DNA from: Flavobacteriales bacterium
Lineage (GTDB): Bacteria; Bacteroidota; Bacteroidia; Flavobacteriales_F; PHOS-HE28
Assembly: GCA_020635655.1 (NCBI GenBank)
Contig: JACJZI010000004.1
Location: forward strand, 496,001 to 560,000
Direction of reading: 5' to 3'
Length of the DNA: 64,000 nucleotides
In this document: positions 44,094-52,555 of the stretch, piece by piece
Numbering within the stretch: the first letter of the stretch is position 1
Layout of the letters: each line of letters starts with the position of its first letter
Program-made: the position numbers and the translations under genes
Notes under the pieces: model-generated
Seen by the model: only the letters and a program-made list of their open reading frames with translations
What the model was told of the DNA's origin: nothing
Database searches by the model: none

Positions 44094-44137
44094 GAGGGTG
44101 GCCGGACATGGAACGGCCGTTCGATGGCCGGACCCTC
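44094..44137. terminator. imperfect hairpin after the SirB1-like gene
   Basis: GAGGGT at 44094 pairs with ACCCTC ending at 44137, and the inside contains AACGGCCGTT, itself palindromic. No T-run follows. Possibly a terminator or mRNA end. Confidence 0.3.
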
Positions 44138-44176
44138 GCGCACCCTGCCTGGGTTCCTGATCTCCACAGCACCGAC

Positions 44177-44184
44177 TATCTTTG
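44177..44184 (+). promoter_or_regulatory. -7 promoter box TATCTTTG
   Basis: TATCTTTG is an exact TAnnTTTG match; it ends 28 bp before the start of the PA-domain protein at 44213. Confidence 0.6.
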
Positions 44185-44212
44185 AAGGTGTTGCATGTGA
44201 CCAAAACCCTTA

Positions 44213-45916
44213 ATGGAAATGAAGAGAACATTACTTTCTGCCGCGCTGCTCACAGCGGGCATCGCGGCGAACGCCCAGGTGATCATGGACGTGCAAGAGC
44301 CACCCGGCCTCCAAGGGAACTACACCGTGACCTGGGCCGGCACGGACTGGGGCATCGACATCACGGACCCGATCTACGCGGTGACCGATACGCTCGCCAT
44401 TGTTGATGATGGGACCGCTTCGGACTCGCTCGGTTGCAATGCGCTGATCAACGGGGCCGAGATCGCGGGGAAGATCGCCGTTGTGTATCGTGGCACGTGC
44501 GAGTTCGGGACCAAAGCCCTCAATGCGCAGAACGCCGGCGCCGTGGGCGTGATCATCGTCAACAACCAGGGTGCTCCAATCGTACCGGGTGCCGGCGCCG
44601 ATGGTAGTTCGGTGACCATACCGGTCGTCATGATCAGCACCGATGACGGGGCCCTATTGCATGATGAGATCGTTGCCGGCAATGTGGTGGCGTTCATCGG
44701 CAGCATCCAGGGATTGTACGGCGACGACATCGGGTTCTTCAAGAACAATGTCATCGTTCCCAGCTACACCGCCATCCCGAACGATGTGGCCCAGAACGGC
44801 AGTGAATTCAACTTCCCTTTGGGCCTCTGGCTCTTCAACTATGGGACCAACGACCAGGTGGGAGCGACCGTATCCGCTGTTGTCCGGCAAGGCGGTTCCA
44901 CGCTTCTCACCATGACATCGGACCCGACGGACATACTGGCTGGCGACAGCGTATTCGTGGACCTGGGCACCATGTCGCTCTCCAGCTATGGGGGCAACTA
45001 CGACCTGACCTACTCCTGCATGTTGAACGGGGTGCTCGATGAGTACTTGAGCAACGACTCGCTCGAGCTGGGCTTCTCCGTGGGATCCGTGATCGCCTAT
45101 ACGCCGATCGATGAGAACAGCGGGATCCCGACCGCCTCGGGCGGGGCGATCCCGACCGGCAATACGGAAGGGTTCACGCTTTGCAACTACTTCAATGACG
45201 CGAACGCAAGCCGTCTCGGGGTCACGGGCATGTACTTCTCCTTGAGCTCAGTGACCTCGGGAGATGATCTGACCGGCACCTTGGTGGAGATCGAATGCTT
45301 CGAGATCACGGATGCGTTCACCGGATTGAGCGACTTCCCGGCGGACCCGGTCCTGGACCCACTGCACACGGCGGAATACACATTCACCTCGGATGCACAG
45401 AACACCCAGGTCTTCGCTCCGTTCGACGAGGCGTTCCAATTGGATGACAACACGCCATACCTCTTCTGCGTCACCACCTTCGACGCCAACAATCGGATCG
45501 GATACAACGAACTGTTGAACTACACCTTGTATCAGGACAATACCGACCGTCTTGTGACGACGGTCCAGGACCCGACCGGGTTCTACGAAGGTGGGTTCGT
45601 CGGTGGAGGTGCGGGATCCATGGCCGTGCAGACCATTCCCGCCTCAACGATCGGCATTGCGGAGAACACTTCCGATCAGGAGGTGGTCCCCTACCCCAAC
45701 CCCACGACCCGCTTGGTCCATATCCCGCTCAGTGGCAGGAACGGCAAGGCCACACTCTCGGTCAGCGACCTTTCCGGCCGCGTCGTGAAGGATGTGGAGG
45801 TGACGCTCAACAACGAACTGGTGATGGACATGGACGGCCTGTCCAATGGCACCTATCTTTTCCGTCTTGCTCAGGACGGCCGGTCGACCAGCTTCCGCGT
45901 TGTCGTAAGCAAGTGA
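44213..45916 (+). CDS. secreted PA-domain protein with type IX sorting domain
   Basis: 567 residues (ATG at 44213, or 44219 two codons later). A signal peptide ends AANAQ. A protease-associated (PA) domain covers about residues 45-155: NGAEIAGKIAVVYRGTCEFGTKALNAQNAGAVGVIIVNN and IPVVMISTDDGALL. No peptidase domain accompanies it. A jelly-roll-like region follows, and residues about 485-567 are a sorting domain: VVPYPNPTTRLVHIPLSG, LSVSDLSGRVVKDVEV, LSNGTYLFRLAQ. PA domains mediate protein-protein contact, so this may be a surface-binding protein. Function unknown. Confidence 0.85.
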   Translation: MEMKRTLLSAALLTAGIAANAQVIMDVQEPPGLQGNYTVTWAGTDWGIDITDPIYAVTDTLAIVDDGTASDSLGCNALINGAEIAGKIAVVYRGTCEFGTKALNAQNAGAVGVIIVNNQGAPIVPGAGADGSSVTIPVVMISTDDGALLHDEIVAGNVVAFIGSIQGLYGDDIGFFKNNVIVPSYTAIPNDVAQNGSEFNFPLGLWLFNYGTNDQVGATVSAVVRQGGSTLLTMTSDPTDILAGDSVFVDLGTMSLSSYGGNYDLTYSCMLNGVLDEYLSNDSLELGFSVGSVIAYTPIDENSGIPTASGGAIPTGNTEGFTLCNYFNDANASRLGVTGMYFSLSSVTSGDDLTGTLVEIECFEITDAFTGLSDFPADPVLDPLHTAEYTFTSDAQNTQVFAPFDEAFQLDDNTPYLFCVTTFDANNRIGYNELLNYTLYQDNTDRLVTTVQDPTGFYEGGFVGGGAGSMAVQTIPASTIGIAENTSDQEVVPYPNPTTRLVHIPLSGRNGKATLSVSDLSGRVVKDVEVTLNNELVMDMDGLSNGTYLFRLAQDGRSTSFRVVVSK

Positions 45917-45931
45917 CAGGGACCGTATGAG

Positions 45932-45972
45932 GAATTCGAAGCGCCCCCGGGACCCGGGGGCGCTTCGAATTC
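45932..45972. terminator. perfect 20-bp hairpin between convergent genes
   Basis: A perfect palindrome, GAATTCGAAGCGCCCCCGGG and its complement around one base, lies between the PA-protein stop (45916) and the sugar transferase stop (45972-45974). On the plus strand TCTAATAA follows; there is no long T-run. Probably a bidirectional terminator or transcript-end protector. Confidence 0.75.
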
Positions 45973-46607
45973 TAATAACTGCGCAGGATCCGCACGATGG
46001 TCGCTCCGATGATACGCAGATCGCCCAGGATCGTCATGTGGTCCACGTAGTGCATATCTCGGCGCAGTTTGGCAGGCAGGATCTCCTCCCGGTACATCCT
46101 CTCGGGATCGTCAGAATGGGCGAGCAATTCGTTCTCATCGATGTACTCGAGGCTCGCTGGACCCGTCAATCCCGGCCGCACGCGCAGGACACGCCGTTGT
46201 TCATCCGTATACAGTTCCACATAGCGCGGCACTTCCGGACGCGGTCCGACCACGCTCATGTCTCCGATCAGGACGTTCCACAACTGGGGCAGTTCATCCA
46301 GTTTCGTGCGCCGCAAGAAGCGACCGACGGCAGTGATCCGTGGATCCTTGCTCCCGATGGTGATCTGTCCGGCCGCTTCGGAACCTGGCCGCATGCTTCG
46401 GAACTTGAACAATCGGAACTGCCGCCCATTCCGGCCCACCCGCCATTGGCCGAAGAACGCCCCACCCGGCGAGGTCATCAAGACAGCCAGTGCCAACAAC
46501 AGGAACACGGGCCAGAGCAGACCGATGAGCACCAGCGCGAAGAGGATATCAAAAAGGCGTTTCAAGCAGCTCGGATGGTGATGTGATCGTTCATCGCGAA
46601 AGAACAA
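45972..46607 (-). CDS. undecaprenyl-phosphate sugar transferase (initiating glycosyltransferase)
   Basis: 211 residues, the short (catalytic-domain only) form of the bacterial sugar transferase family. KRLFDILFALV (residues 16-26) is the re-entrant membrane helix with its K-R-x-F-D motif; RLFKFRSM, TKLDELPQLWNVLIGDMSVVGPRPE (key part DELPQ...VGPRP) and GPASLEYIDENELL follow. It transfers sugar-1-phosphate to undecaprenyl phosphate, starting a polysaccharide repeat. Last gene of the minus-strand cluster, immediately 28 bp downstream of the aminotransferase. Confidence 0.93.
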   Translation of the reverse strand: MFFRDERSHHHPSCLKRLFDILFALVLIGLLWPVFLLLALAVLMTSPGGAFFGQWRVGRNGRQFRLFKFRSMRPGSEAAGQITIGSKDPRITAVGRFLRRTKLDELPQLWNVLIGDMSVVGPRPEVPRYVELYTDEQRRVLRVRPGLTGPASLEYIDENELLAHSDDPERMYREEILPAKLRRDMHYVDHMTILGDLRIIGATIVRILRSY

Positions 46608-46635
46608 CGGAACATCCGGGGACAGGCCGTCCGAT

Positions 46636-47841
46636 CTATCCCATGATCTCGCTCATCGCTTCCATGGTGGCGGCGATCACTGCGGCCACCTGTTCATCCT
46701 TCAGATCGTAGTACACCGGCAGGCTGATCTCCCGCGCATAGTGCTGATAAGCATTGGGGAAGTCCTGAATGCGGTATCCCAGCCCCTGGTAATGGCTGAG
46801 CATCGGCAGCGGAATGAAATGAACGTTCACGCTCACCTGACGTTCGGCGATGGCGCGGATGACCGCGTCGCGTTGCTCTTCGGTCGCGTGTCGGGCACGC
46901 AGCATGTAGAGATGGAAGCTGCTGGTACGGTGTTCATCCATCATGATCGGCGTCAGCCAACGGGGATCCCCGGCGAATGCATCCTGGTAGCATGCCACGA
47001 TCTTTCGACGACGGGGCAGTGTATCGGTGTCGTACCGTTCCAGTTCCACCAGGCCGATCGCCGCCTGGATGTCCGTCATGTTGCACTTGAAACCGGGAGC
47101 TGTCACGTCATAGCGCCAGGCACCCGGCCGGTTCTTGGCCAGGGCGTCCTTGCTCTGCCCGTGCAGGCTCATGGTATTGAACCATTGATAGATGGCTTCC
47201 ACGTCGAACGCTCTGGGCAGATGGAAGGCCAGCGCGCCTCCTTCCGCGGTGGTCAGGTTCTTGACGGCATGGAAACTGAACCCGGTGATGTCCGCCTGGG
47301 TGCCGACAGGTCGATCATCGATCCGTGCACCGAACGAATGGGCCGCATCCGACAGCACCAAGGGGCGGCCCAGGGTCGACTGCGGTCCACCAGTTGCGGA
47401 GAACCTGGCGCGCGCCTCTTCCGCGATCCGCATGATCTCTTCCATATGGGCGGGCAATCCCCCGATGTCCACAGGAATGATGGCCTTGGTGCGTGGGGAA
47501 ACGGCATGGCGTACCGCCTGGGGGTCGATGGTGAAGTCGTCCAGCACGTCCACCAGGACGAGCTTGGCGCCCACGTGCATCACGATGTTGGCGGTCGCAC
47601 AATAGGTATAGGCGGGCACGATCACCTCGTCACCTGGTCCGACACCGAACCAGCGCAGTGCAAGCTCACAGGCGTTTGTCCAGCTGTTCAAGGCGATCAC
47701 CCGATCCGCGCCGCAATAGGTGGCAAGCCGCTTCTCGAACTCCTTGGTCCGTGGACCGGTGGTGATCCAACCGCTCCGAAGCACGTCCTCCACGGCTTTC
47801 AGGGTGCGCGAATCGATGCGGGGTGGGCTGAAGGGGATCAT
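46636..47841 (-). CDS. DegT/DnrJ/EryC1/StrS sugar aminotransferase
   Basis: 401 residues. PLP-binding lysine K194 lies in FSFHAVKNLTTAEGGAL; other family landmarks are NSWTNACELALRWFGVGPGDEVIVPAYTYCATANI, VDIGG and LSDAAHSFG. It transfers an amino group to a keto-sugar nucleotide, consistent with the dehydratase at 38713 or another cluster enzyme supplying a 4-keto sugar. It overlaps the ligase/polymerase gene by ATGA (47838-47841). Confidence 0.93.
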   Translation of the reverse strand: MIPFSPPRIDSRTLKAVEDVLRSGWITTGPRTKEFEKRLATYCGADRVIALNSWTNACELALRWFGVGPGDEVIVPAYTYCATANIVMHVGAKLVLVDVLDDFTIDPQAVRHAVSPRTKAIIPVDIGGLPAHMEEIMRIAEEARARFSATGGPQSTLGRPLVLSDAAHSFGARIDDRPVGTQADITGFSFHAVKNLTTAEGGALAFHLPRAFDVEAIYQWFNTMSLHGQSKDALAKNRPGAWRYDVTAPGFKCNMTDIQAAIGLVELERYDTDTLPRRRKIVACYQDAFAGDPRWLTPIMMDEHRTSSFHLYMLRARHATEEQRDAVIRAIAERQVSVNVHFIPLPMLSHYQGLGYRIQDFPNAYQHYAREISLPVYYDLKDEQVAAVIAATMEAMSEIMG

Positions 47842-49073
47842 GACGGTCGCAAAGTTCCGGAGCGGGCGGACATCAGACCCAGGAAAGCCGCAAAGAAGAG
47901 CACGCCCGCCTGGACCTCCAGCACCGATTCCACCAGGGCATTAACGATGAAGAGCACCATGAACAGGAGCAGCGGCATGTTGCGGAGCCGCCAGGCCCGA
48001 ACGAGGGGAACGATCGCCAACAACAGGGTGAGGAGCATTCCGGCCCAGCCCAGCGCCACGCCACCCTGCAGGAACTGATCGTGGCTGTTGAGGTTCCTTT
48101 CAGCGGCAGCGCTTGCCCCCTTGGCCTCGTAGCAGGCCATGAGCGCATGTTTGATGTCACCCGTACCCGCACCGATAGGGGTACGGACCAATTGTTCAAC
48201 ACTGCATGTCCACGCGACCAGGCGGAGGTCGTTGCCATCCTCGGAGGTGTACAGGTCCGGGTCACCCACGGAAGCCCGATGCAAGGCGTGCCAACCGGCC
48301 AGGAGCCGCTCACGCACAGGCAGATCGGGCGCCGTTGCGAACGCGACCAGGAGCATGGCTGCGATCGCTGCGACCCCGATACGGACGCGAGGGCCCGCAC
48401 GGCGCAGACCCAGCATCCCCAGGACCACGACCACGGCGACCAGACCCAGGACACCGCTCTTGCTGGCCAGCAGTACGATCCAGATGACCACCACGAGCAT
48501 GACGCCCGCCACGGCCCCACGATATGTCGCTGTCCTGTCGGCGATGAGCCGATCGCCCCACCAGGCCAGCACCCACCCCGCATACCAGGCCGCGTAGCTC
48601 GGATGCAATTCATAGGAGAGCGTGCTCTGGCTGAAACAGGTGATCGTGCCCGATGCGAGATAGCATGCCCACGCTTTCCACAGGCCGGGGAGGATGGAGA
48701 TCAGGACACCCGCCGTGAAGGCCACCATGCTATCACGCATGATCCCCGGGCGCACGGCCATGAGCCCGGCCGCCGCGATCGGCAACAGCACCATCCCCAG
48801 CTTGATCTGCAGGTCGAAAAGGCCGAACGCGACATCCTGGCTCCACGCCATCCCCAGCAGATGCAACAGATACCAGGCGACAACGGGCCAGAGCATTCGC
48901 AGATCGAAGGATGGTCGATGCAGCAGCGCGAGCCATGTGCAAAGAACGAGCGTGATCCCAAGCGGTATCGGTAACCAGGCCCCATCGATGGGCATCACGG
49001 CACAGACCAGCAACCAACCGAAGCGTGCCGCACGTTCCAGGAATATGGTCAGGTTGCTCGTCCGCATGGCCAT
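47838..49073 (-). CDS. O-antigen ligase/polymerase family membrane protein
   Basis: 411 residues with about 11 hydrophobic helices. The Wzy_C-type periplasmic loop appears at about residues 275-345 (GDIKHALMACYEAKGASAAAERNLNSHDQFLQGGVALG; key residue H in NSHDQFLQ). These proteins join or polymerise O-antigen-like chains on the periplasmic side. The combination with an ABC exporter argues for a ligase rather than a Wzy polymerase, but sequence alone cannot decide. Overlaps the aminotransferase start by 4 bp. Confidence 0.83.
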   Translation of the reverse strand: MAMRTSNLTIFLERAARFGWLLVCAVMPIDGAWLPIPLGITLVLCTWLALLHRPSFDLRMLWPVVAWYLLHLLGMAWSQDVAFGLFDLQIKLGMVLLPIAAAGLMAVRPGIMRDSMVAFTAGVLISILPGLWKAWACYLASGTITCFSQSTLSYELHPSYAAWYAGWVLAWWGDRLIADRTATYRGAVAGVMLVVVIWIVLLASKSGVLGLVAVVVVLGMLGLRRAGPRVRIGVAAIAAMLLVAFATAPDLPVRERLLAGWHALHRASVGDPDLYTSEDGNDLRLVAWTCSVEQLVRTPIGAGTGDIKHALMACYEAKGASAAAERNLNSHDQFLQGGVALGWAGMLLTLLLAIVPLVRAWRLRNMPLLLFMVLFIVNALVESVLEVQAGVLFFAAFLGLMSARSGTLRPS

Positions 49074-49082
49074 GGACCGCCG

Positions 49083-49997
49083 TCAAATGGAACGATCCCC
49101 GCGGAAAAGGTAGCGGTACAGCCGGCCCAACGAGTGTCGATAGGCGCTTGCCCGGGGTTCCTGGCGGAAAAGCGACACCATCCCGAAGGCCAACGCACGG
49201 GACAGGGCATGTGCGCCGATCACCACGACCATGAACGCTGCGGAAATACGCGAAGCATGCTTCCTGCTGAACTTGATCCTGCTGATCAGCTGATTGGAGA
49301 TCACACGGTCCAGGTTCCGTTTTGCGCTCTCACCTCCGACGTGCACGATCCCCGGGCCATGCAGATACCAGCAGGTACCGCCCCCCTCACGTATGCGCAG
49401 GCAAAGATCCGTGTCCTCCATCCAGAACATCTCCGGATCAAGTCCTCCGTATCGTTCGACCACATCCCGATGGAACAGCATGGCCGCTCCGGACAGCGCT
49501 TCCACTTCGAGATCGGCACCGAACAGGCCCATCGGATAGGCATGGCGCCGGAACAGGTGATGCATCAGGAACAGTTCCAGGAGCGCATCGAGCAGATCGG
49601 GCGCCCGCCAGGCGGACACCTGAACCCTGCCATCGCGTCCCCTCAAGGTGGTCCCCGAGATCACGGCACCGGTCCGTTGATGGGCGGCCGTCCATTGGTC
49701 CATACCTCCGGGCATGATCTCCGTATCGGGGTTCAACAGCAGCAGATGTTCCCCCCTGGCCCGCGACATGCCGAGGTTGTTGGCCGGTGAGAACCCGATG
49801 TTGCCCGGCGCCCGAATGAGGACGACATCGGGGAATTCCTGCTCCACCATCCCGGCGGATCCATCGGGCGAGGCATTGTCCACCACGATCACCTCACGGT
49901 ACGGGGTCACCTCCCGAGCCACCGAAACAAGGCACGCGCGAAGCAGCTCACGCGTGTTGTAGCTCACGATGATGATGGAGAGCAGCGGCCTATCCAT
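49083..49997 (-). CDS. family 2 glycosyltransferase (rhamnosyltransferase-like)
   Basis: 304 residues. GT-A features: LSIIIVSYNTRELLRACL, EVIVVDNASPDGS, NPDTEI (the DxD-like motif), and MFWMEDTDLCLRIREGG with the catalytic E-D. A C-terminal helix (AAFMVVVIGAHALSRALAFG) probably associates with the membrane. ATG at 49997 overlaps the GT17-like stop by 8 bp; the longer upstream frame lies antisense-like to that gene and is not real. Confidence 0.9.
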   Translation of the reverse strand: MDRPLLSIIIVSYNTRELLRACLVSVAREVTPYREVIVVDNASPDGSAGMVEQEFPDVVLIRAPGNIGFSPANNLGMSRARGEHLLLLNPDTEIMPGGMDQWTAAHQRTGAVISGTTLRGRDGRVQVSAWRAPDLLDALLELFLMHHLFRRHAYPMGLFGADLEVEALSGAAMLFHRDVVERYGGLDPEMFWMEDTDLCLRIREGGGTCWYLHGPGIVHVGGESAKRNLDRVISNQLISRIKFSRKHASRISAAFMVVVIGAHALSRALAFGMVSLFRQEPRASAYRHSLGRLYRYLFRGDRSI

Positions 49998-50898
49998 GGC
50001 CAAGCCGCATAGCGCCATCCGGACCTCCTCCAATATACTTCGCGAACCGGTCCTGATGTTGGCGCACGTACCGTGGATAGGACCCATCCAAGGGCACAAA
50101 GCGGTAATGGAGATCACGGCCGAAGATGTCCTCTCCCTTCGCGATGGCCGCCTCGATGCGTGCCGGGTCCTTGAAATCGCCGGAATTGTACTCCGTGTGC
50201 GCGAACGCCTCGATCTTCTCGATGATGCGCTCCACACCGCCGAGGTACGAGAAATGCCAGCCGCCATCGTGAATGAACTCCGGCGCCCATCCATAGCGCC
50301 TCCGTTCGTAGGCCAGGCGCAGGTGCCAGTACGCGCGGTTGGGCATTTTCGGATGGAAGTAGTTGGCCATCCACATGGAGAAGTCCCGATAGCGTTGAAT
50401 GGGGCCATCGATCTCGGATGCGTTCACCATCACGGTCCCGTTCCAGGCATAGGTGCGCCGGTCATAGGTCGATGTGATGTTCTGGCAATTCAGGTAGTAG
50501 TAGAACATCCGCTGCCGGAAGATGCGAACACCCCTCCTGTTCATGGCCTCACGGACCTTTTCCGGACGCGGGATCTCGTCCACATCACTGATCATGACCA
50601 CATCCGTCGGCCCCGTTTTGCGGAGACCCTCTGCGATGCTATTGCGCTGGTGCTTCTCAAATACCCAGGCATCGTTGTCGGCGTTCGCGGGATACCGGTC
50701 CACCACGACATGTTCGATCTTGTGGTGGAATGCCGAAAAACGGTGCTTGTTCTCGGCATAGTGCAGGGGTTTGGGCTTTCCCTGATGGGTTCGTGTGGCC
50801 TCAACGAGCACGAACCGGTCCACGACGTCGTCCAGTTCGTTCAGCCGGATCTCCAGCAAGTCCAGTTCGTTGAAGAAGGTGAAGCAGTCGTGGATCAT
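49990..50898 (-). CDS. GT17-like beta-1,4-N-acetylglucosaminyltransferase family protein
   Basis: 302 residues matching glycosyltransferase family 17 (PF04724): MIHDCFTFFNELDLLEIRLNELDDVVDRFVLVEATRTHQGKPKPL (key parts C-F-F-F-N-E-L-D-L-L-E-I-R and V-E-A-T-H), MISDVDEIPR, and HDGGWHFSYLGG. The eukaryotic member adds bisecting GlcNAc to N-glycans; bacterial members are known but poorly studied. ATG at 50898 overlaps the next upstream gene by 4 bp; the longer frame is rejected. Confidence 0.9.
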   Translation of the reverse strand: MIHDCFTFFNELDLLEIRLNELDDVVDRFVLVEATRTHQGKPKPLHYAENKHRFSAFHHKIEHVVVDRYPANADNDAWVFEKHQRNSIAEGLRKTGPTDVVMISDVDEIPRPEKVREAMNRRGVRIFRQRMFYYYLNCQNITSTYDRRTYAWNGTVMVNASEIDGPIQRYRDFSMWMANYFHPKMPNRAYWHLRLAYERRRYGWAPEFIHDGGWHFSYLGGVERIIEKIEAFAHTEYNSGDFKDPARIEAAIAKGEDIFGRDLHYRFVPLDGSYPRYVRQHQDRFAKYIGGGPDGAMRLGHG

Positions 50899-51824
50899 GT
50901 GGATCGCCGGAAGGGCCGTGTGATCAGCCAGATCGGGAGCAGCAAGATGGCAAGAACGATCACGATGGTCAGGAAAGGGAAACGATCCTCCGGCAACAGG
51001 ACGATACGGCCCCGACGAACGATCACGCCCTCCAGGAATGCATCCACGTACCGCAACAACACGGAGCACCGGGACCGGAACGAAAGACCATTTTGTGCCC
51101 ACATCCGCTGCATCACCGGCAGGTAGTTGTTGCGCATACGGTGCCGGTCATGGCTCAGGCTAGCGCCATGCACCCGGACCCAGGCCCTGCATTTGGGGTC
51201 GTCCAGGAACTGGAATGTCGCACCCGCGGCCGCCATGCGGAACCAGAGGTCAAGGTCCTCCACATAGCGGAACCGCGCATCGAACAGGCCGGACCTTTCC
51301 AGGATGGCCGACCTGAAGAGCGTTGTCGCCGGACGGAAGATGTTGCCCTTGATCAGCCGGGCCATGAGGACCCTCCCGGAGCCGGTGATCTTCTCGTCCG
51401 GCCGGTAGCCATCTGCCGGAGCATCTCCCGGGCGTTCCCTGAAATGCGAAAAATCCGAGTAAACGACGGTCGTATCGGGGGATGCCTGCAGGGCCCGGAC
51501 CTGACCTTCGAGCTTGTCCGGGTCGATCAGGTCGTCCGCATCAAGGAACTGGATGAACGTCCCTTTGGATGCGCGAAGTGCCTGGTTGCGCGCGGCGGCC
51601 ACGCCAACGTTCCCGTCAAGCCGGATATACCTGAACCGCGCATCCGCCGCGACGAACGGTGCCACCACCTCCGACGTCCCGTCCGTGGATGCATCGTCCA
51701 CGATAAGGCATTCCCATTCCTGGAACGTTTGTGCCCGGACGCATGCCAGCGTATCGGCGATGTATCGGCCATAATTGTGCGTGGCCGTGATCACGGATAC
51801 CAGAACGGACCGGTTGCTGCTCAT
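50895..51824 (-). CDS. family 2 glycosyltransferase
   Basis: 309 residues. SVITATHNYGRYIADTL, CLIVDDASTDGTSEVV and FLDADDLIDPDKL (DxD) are standard GT2 motifs; YVEDLDLWFRMAAAG carries the catalytic acidic residue. A C-terminal hydrophobic helix (LTIVIVLAILLLPIWLI) probably anchors it to the membrane. ATG at 51824 overlaps the upstream gene by 4 bp. Confidence 0.92.
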   Translation of the reverse strand: MSSNRSVLVSVITATHNYGRYIADTLACVRAQTFQEWECLIVDDASTDGTSEVVAPFVAADARFRYIRLDGNVGVAAARNQALRASKGTFIQFLDADDLIDPDKLEGQVRALQASPDTTVVYSDFSHFRERPGDAPADGYRPDEKITGSGRVLMARLIKGNIFRPATTLFRSAILERSGLFDARFRYVEDLDLWFRMAAAGATFQFLDDPKCRAWVRVHGASLSHDRHRMRNNYLPVMQRMWAQNGLSFRSRCSVLLRYVDAFLEGVIVRRGRIVLLPEDRFPFLTIVIVLAILLLPIWLITRPFRRST

Positions 51825-52555
51825 CGGCCGATGGAACGATTGAACGCCGCGTAGGCGTGGTATGCCATGAACCAGAATCGTGGTGCAAAACGCGCCTGGA
51901 TCGCCTTGCGCTCCTTGGCCACGCGCTGCTTTTGCTCGGGGTGGGAGCTCAGTCCCTCCGTATCGAACGTGCTGATCACGATGTGGCTGCCCCGGACCCT
52001 GCTTCGCTCCTGCCAGAACGCCCACGCGAAAAAGGCATAGTCCGCCGCGATATGGTAACGGGTATCGTAGCCGCCTGCGCGCTCCAGCAATGCGCGCCGG
52101 ATGAACTGTGCGGAATGGCCGACGACCTCTTTCATGAGCCAGGCGCTGTTCATGTGCACCGGATGGCGTTTCACCCGGTAGGTCCCGTTCCTGTTGGACA
52201 GCTGGGTGTCGCCGTACGCGATGTCCACGTCGTCGGTCATCAGATGCCTGGCGCGATCCAGCACATCATTCCCTGCGAACACGTCACCGGAATTGAGGAA
52301 AAGCACGAAGGGTGTGTCCGCCATGCGCCAACCCTTGTTCTGTGCATCATAGATGCCCTGGTCCGGTTCGGATACCCAGCGTTCGATGTGTTCGGCGTTC
52401 GCTTCAATGAGCTCCCGGCTACCGTCACTGCTGGCGCCATCTACCACGATGTGGGCCAGATCACGAAAGGTCTGCGCCTGCACACTTTGGATCGTGCGCT
52501 GCAAACCCTCGCGATCGTTGCGGCAAATGGTGATGATCGCCAGCTTTGCCATCAT
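51821..52555 (-). CDS. family 2 glycosyltransferase
   Basis: 244 residues. LAIITICRNDREGLQRTI, HIVVDGASSDGSRELI and FLNSGDVF are the GT2 nucleotide-sugar and DxD-equivalent motifs; the family resembles WcaA/'PGL/p-HBAD' GT2 enzymes of capsule clusters. ATG overlap of 4 bp at both ends. Cytoplasmic; donor sugar unknown. Confidence 0.92.
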   Translation of the reverse strand: MMAKLAIITICRNDREGLQRTIQSVQAQTFRDLAHIVVDGASSDGSRELIEANAEHIERWVSEPDQGIYDAQNKGWRMADTPFVLFLNSGDVFAGNDVLDRARHLMTDDVDIAYGDTQLSNRNGTYRVKRHPVHMNSAWLMKEVVGHSAQFIRRALLERAGGYDTRYHIAADYAFFAWAFWQERSRVRGSHIVISTFDTEGLSSHPEQKQRVAKERKAIQARFAPRFWFMAYHAYAAFNRSIGR

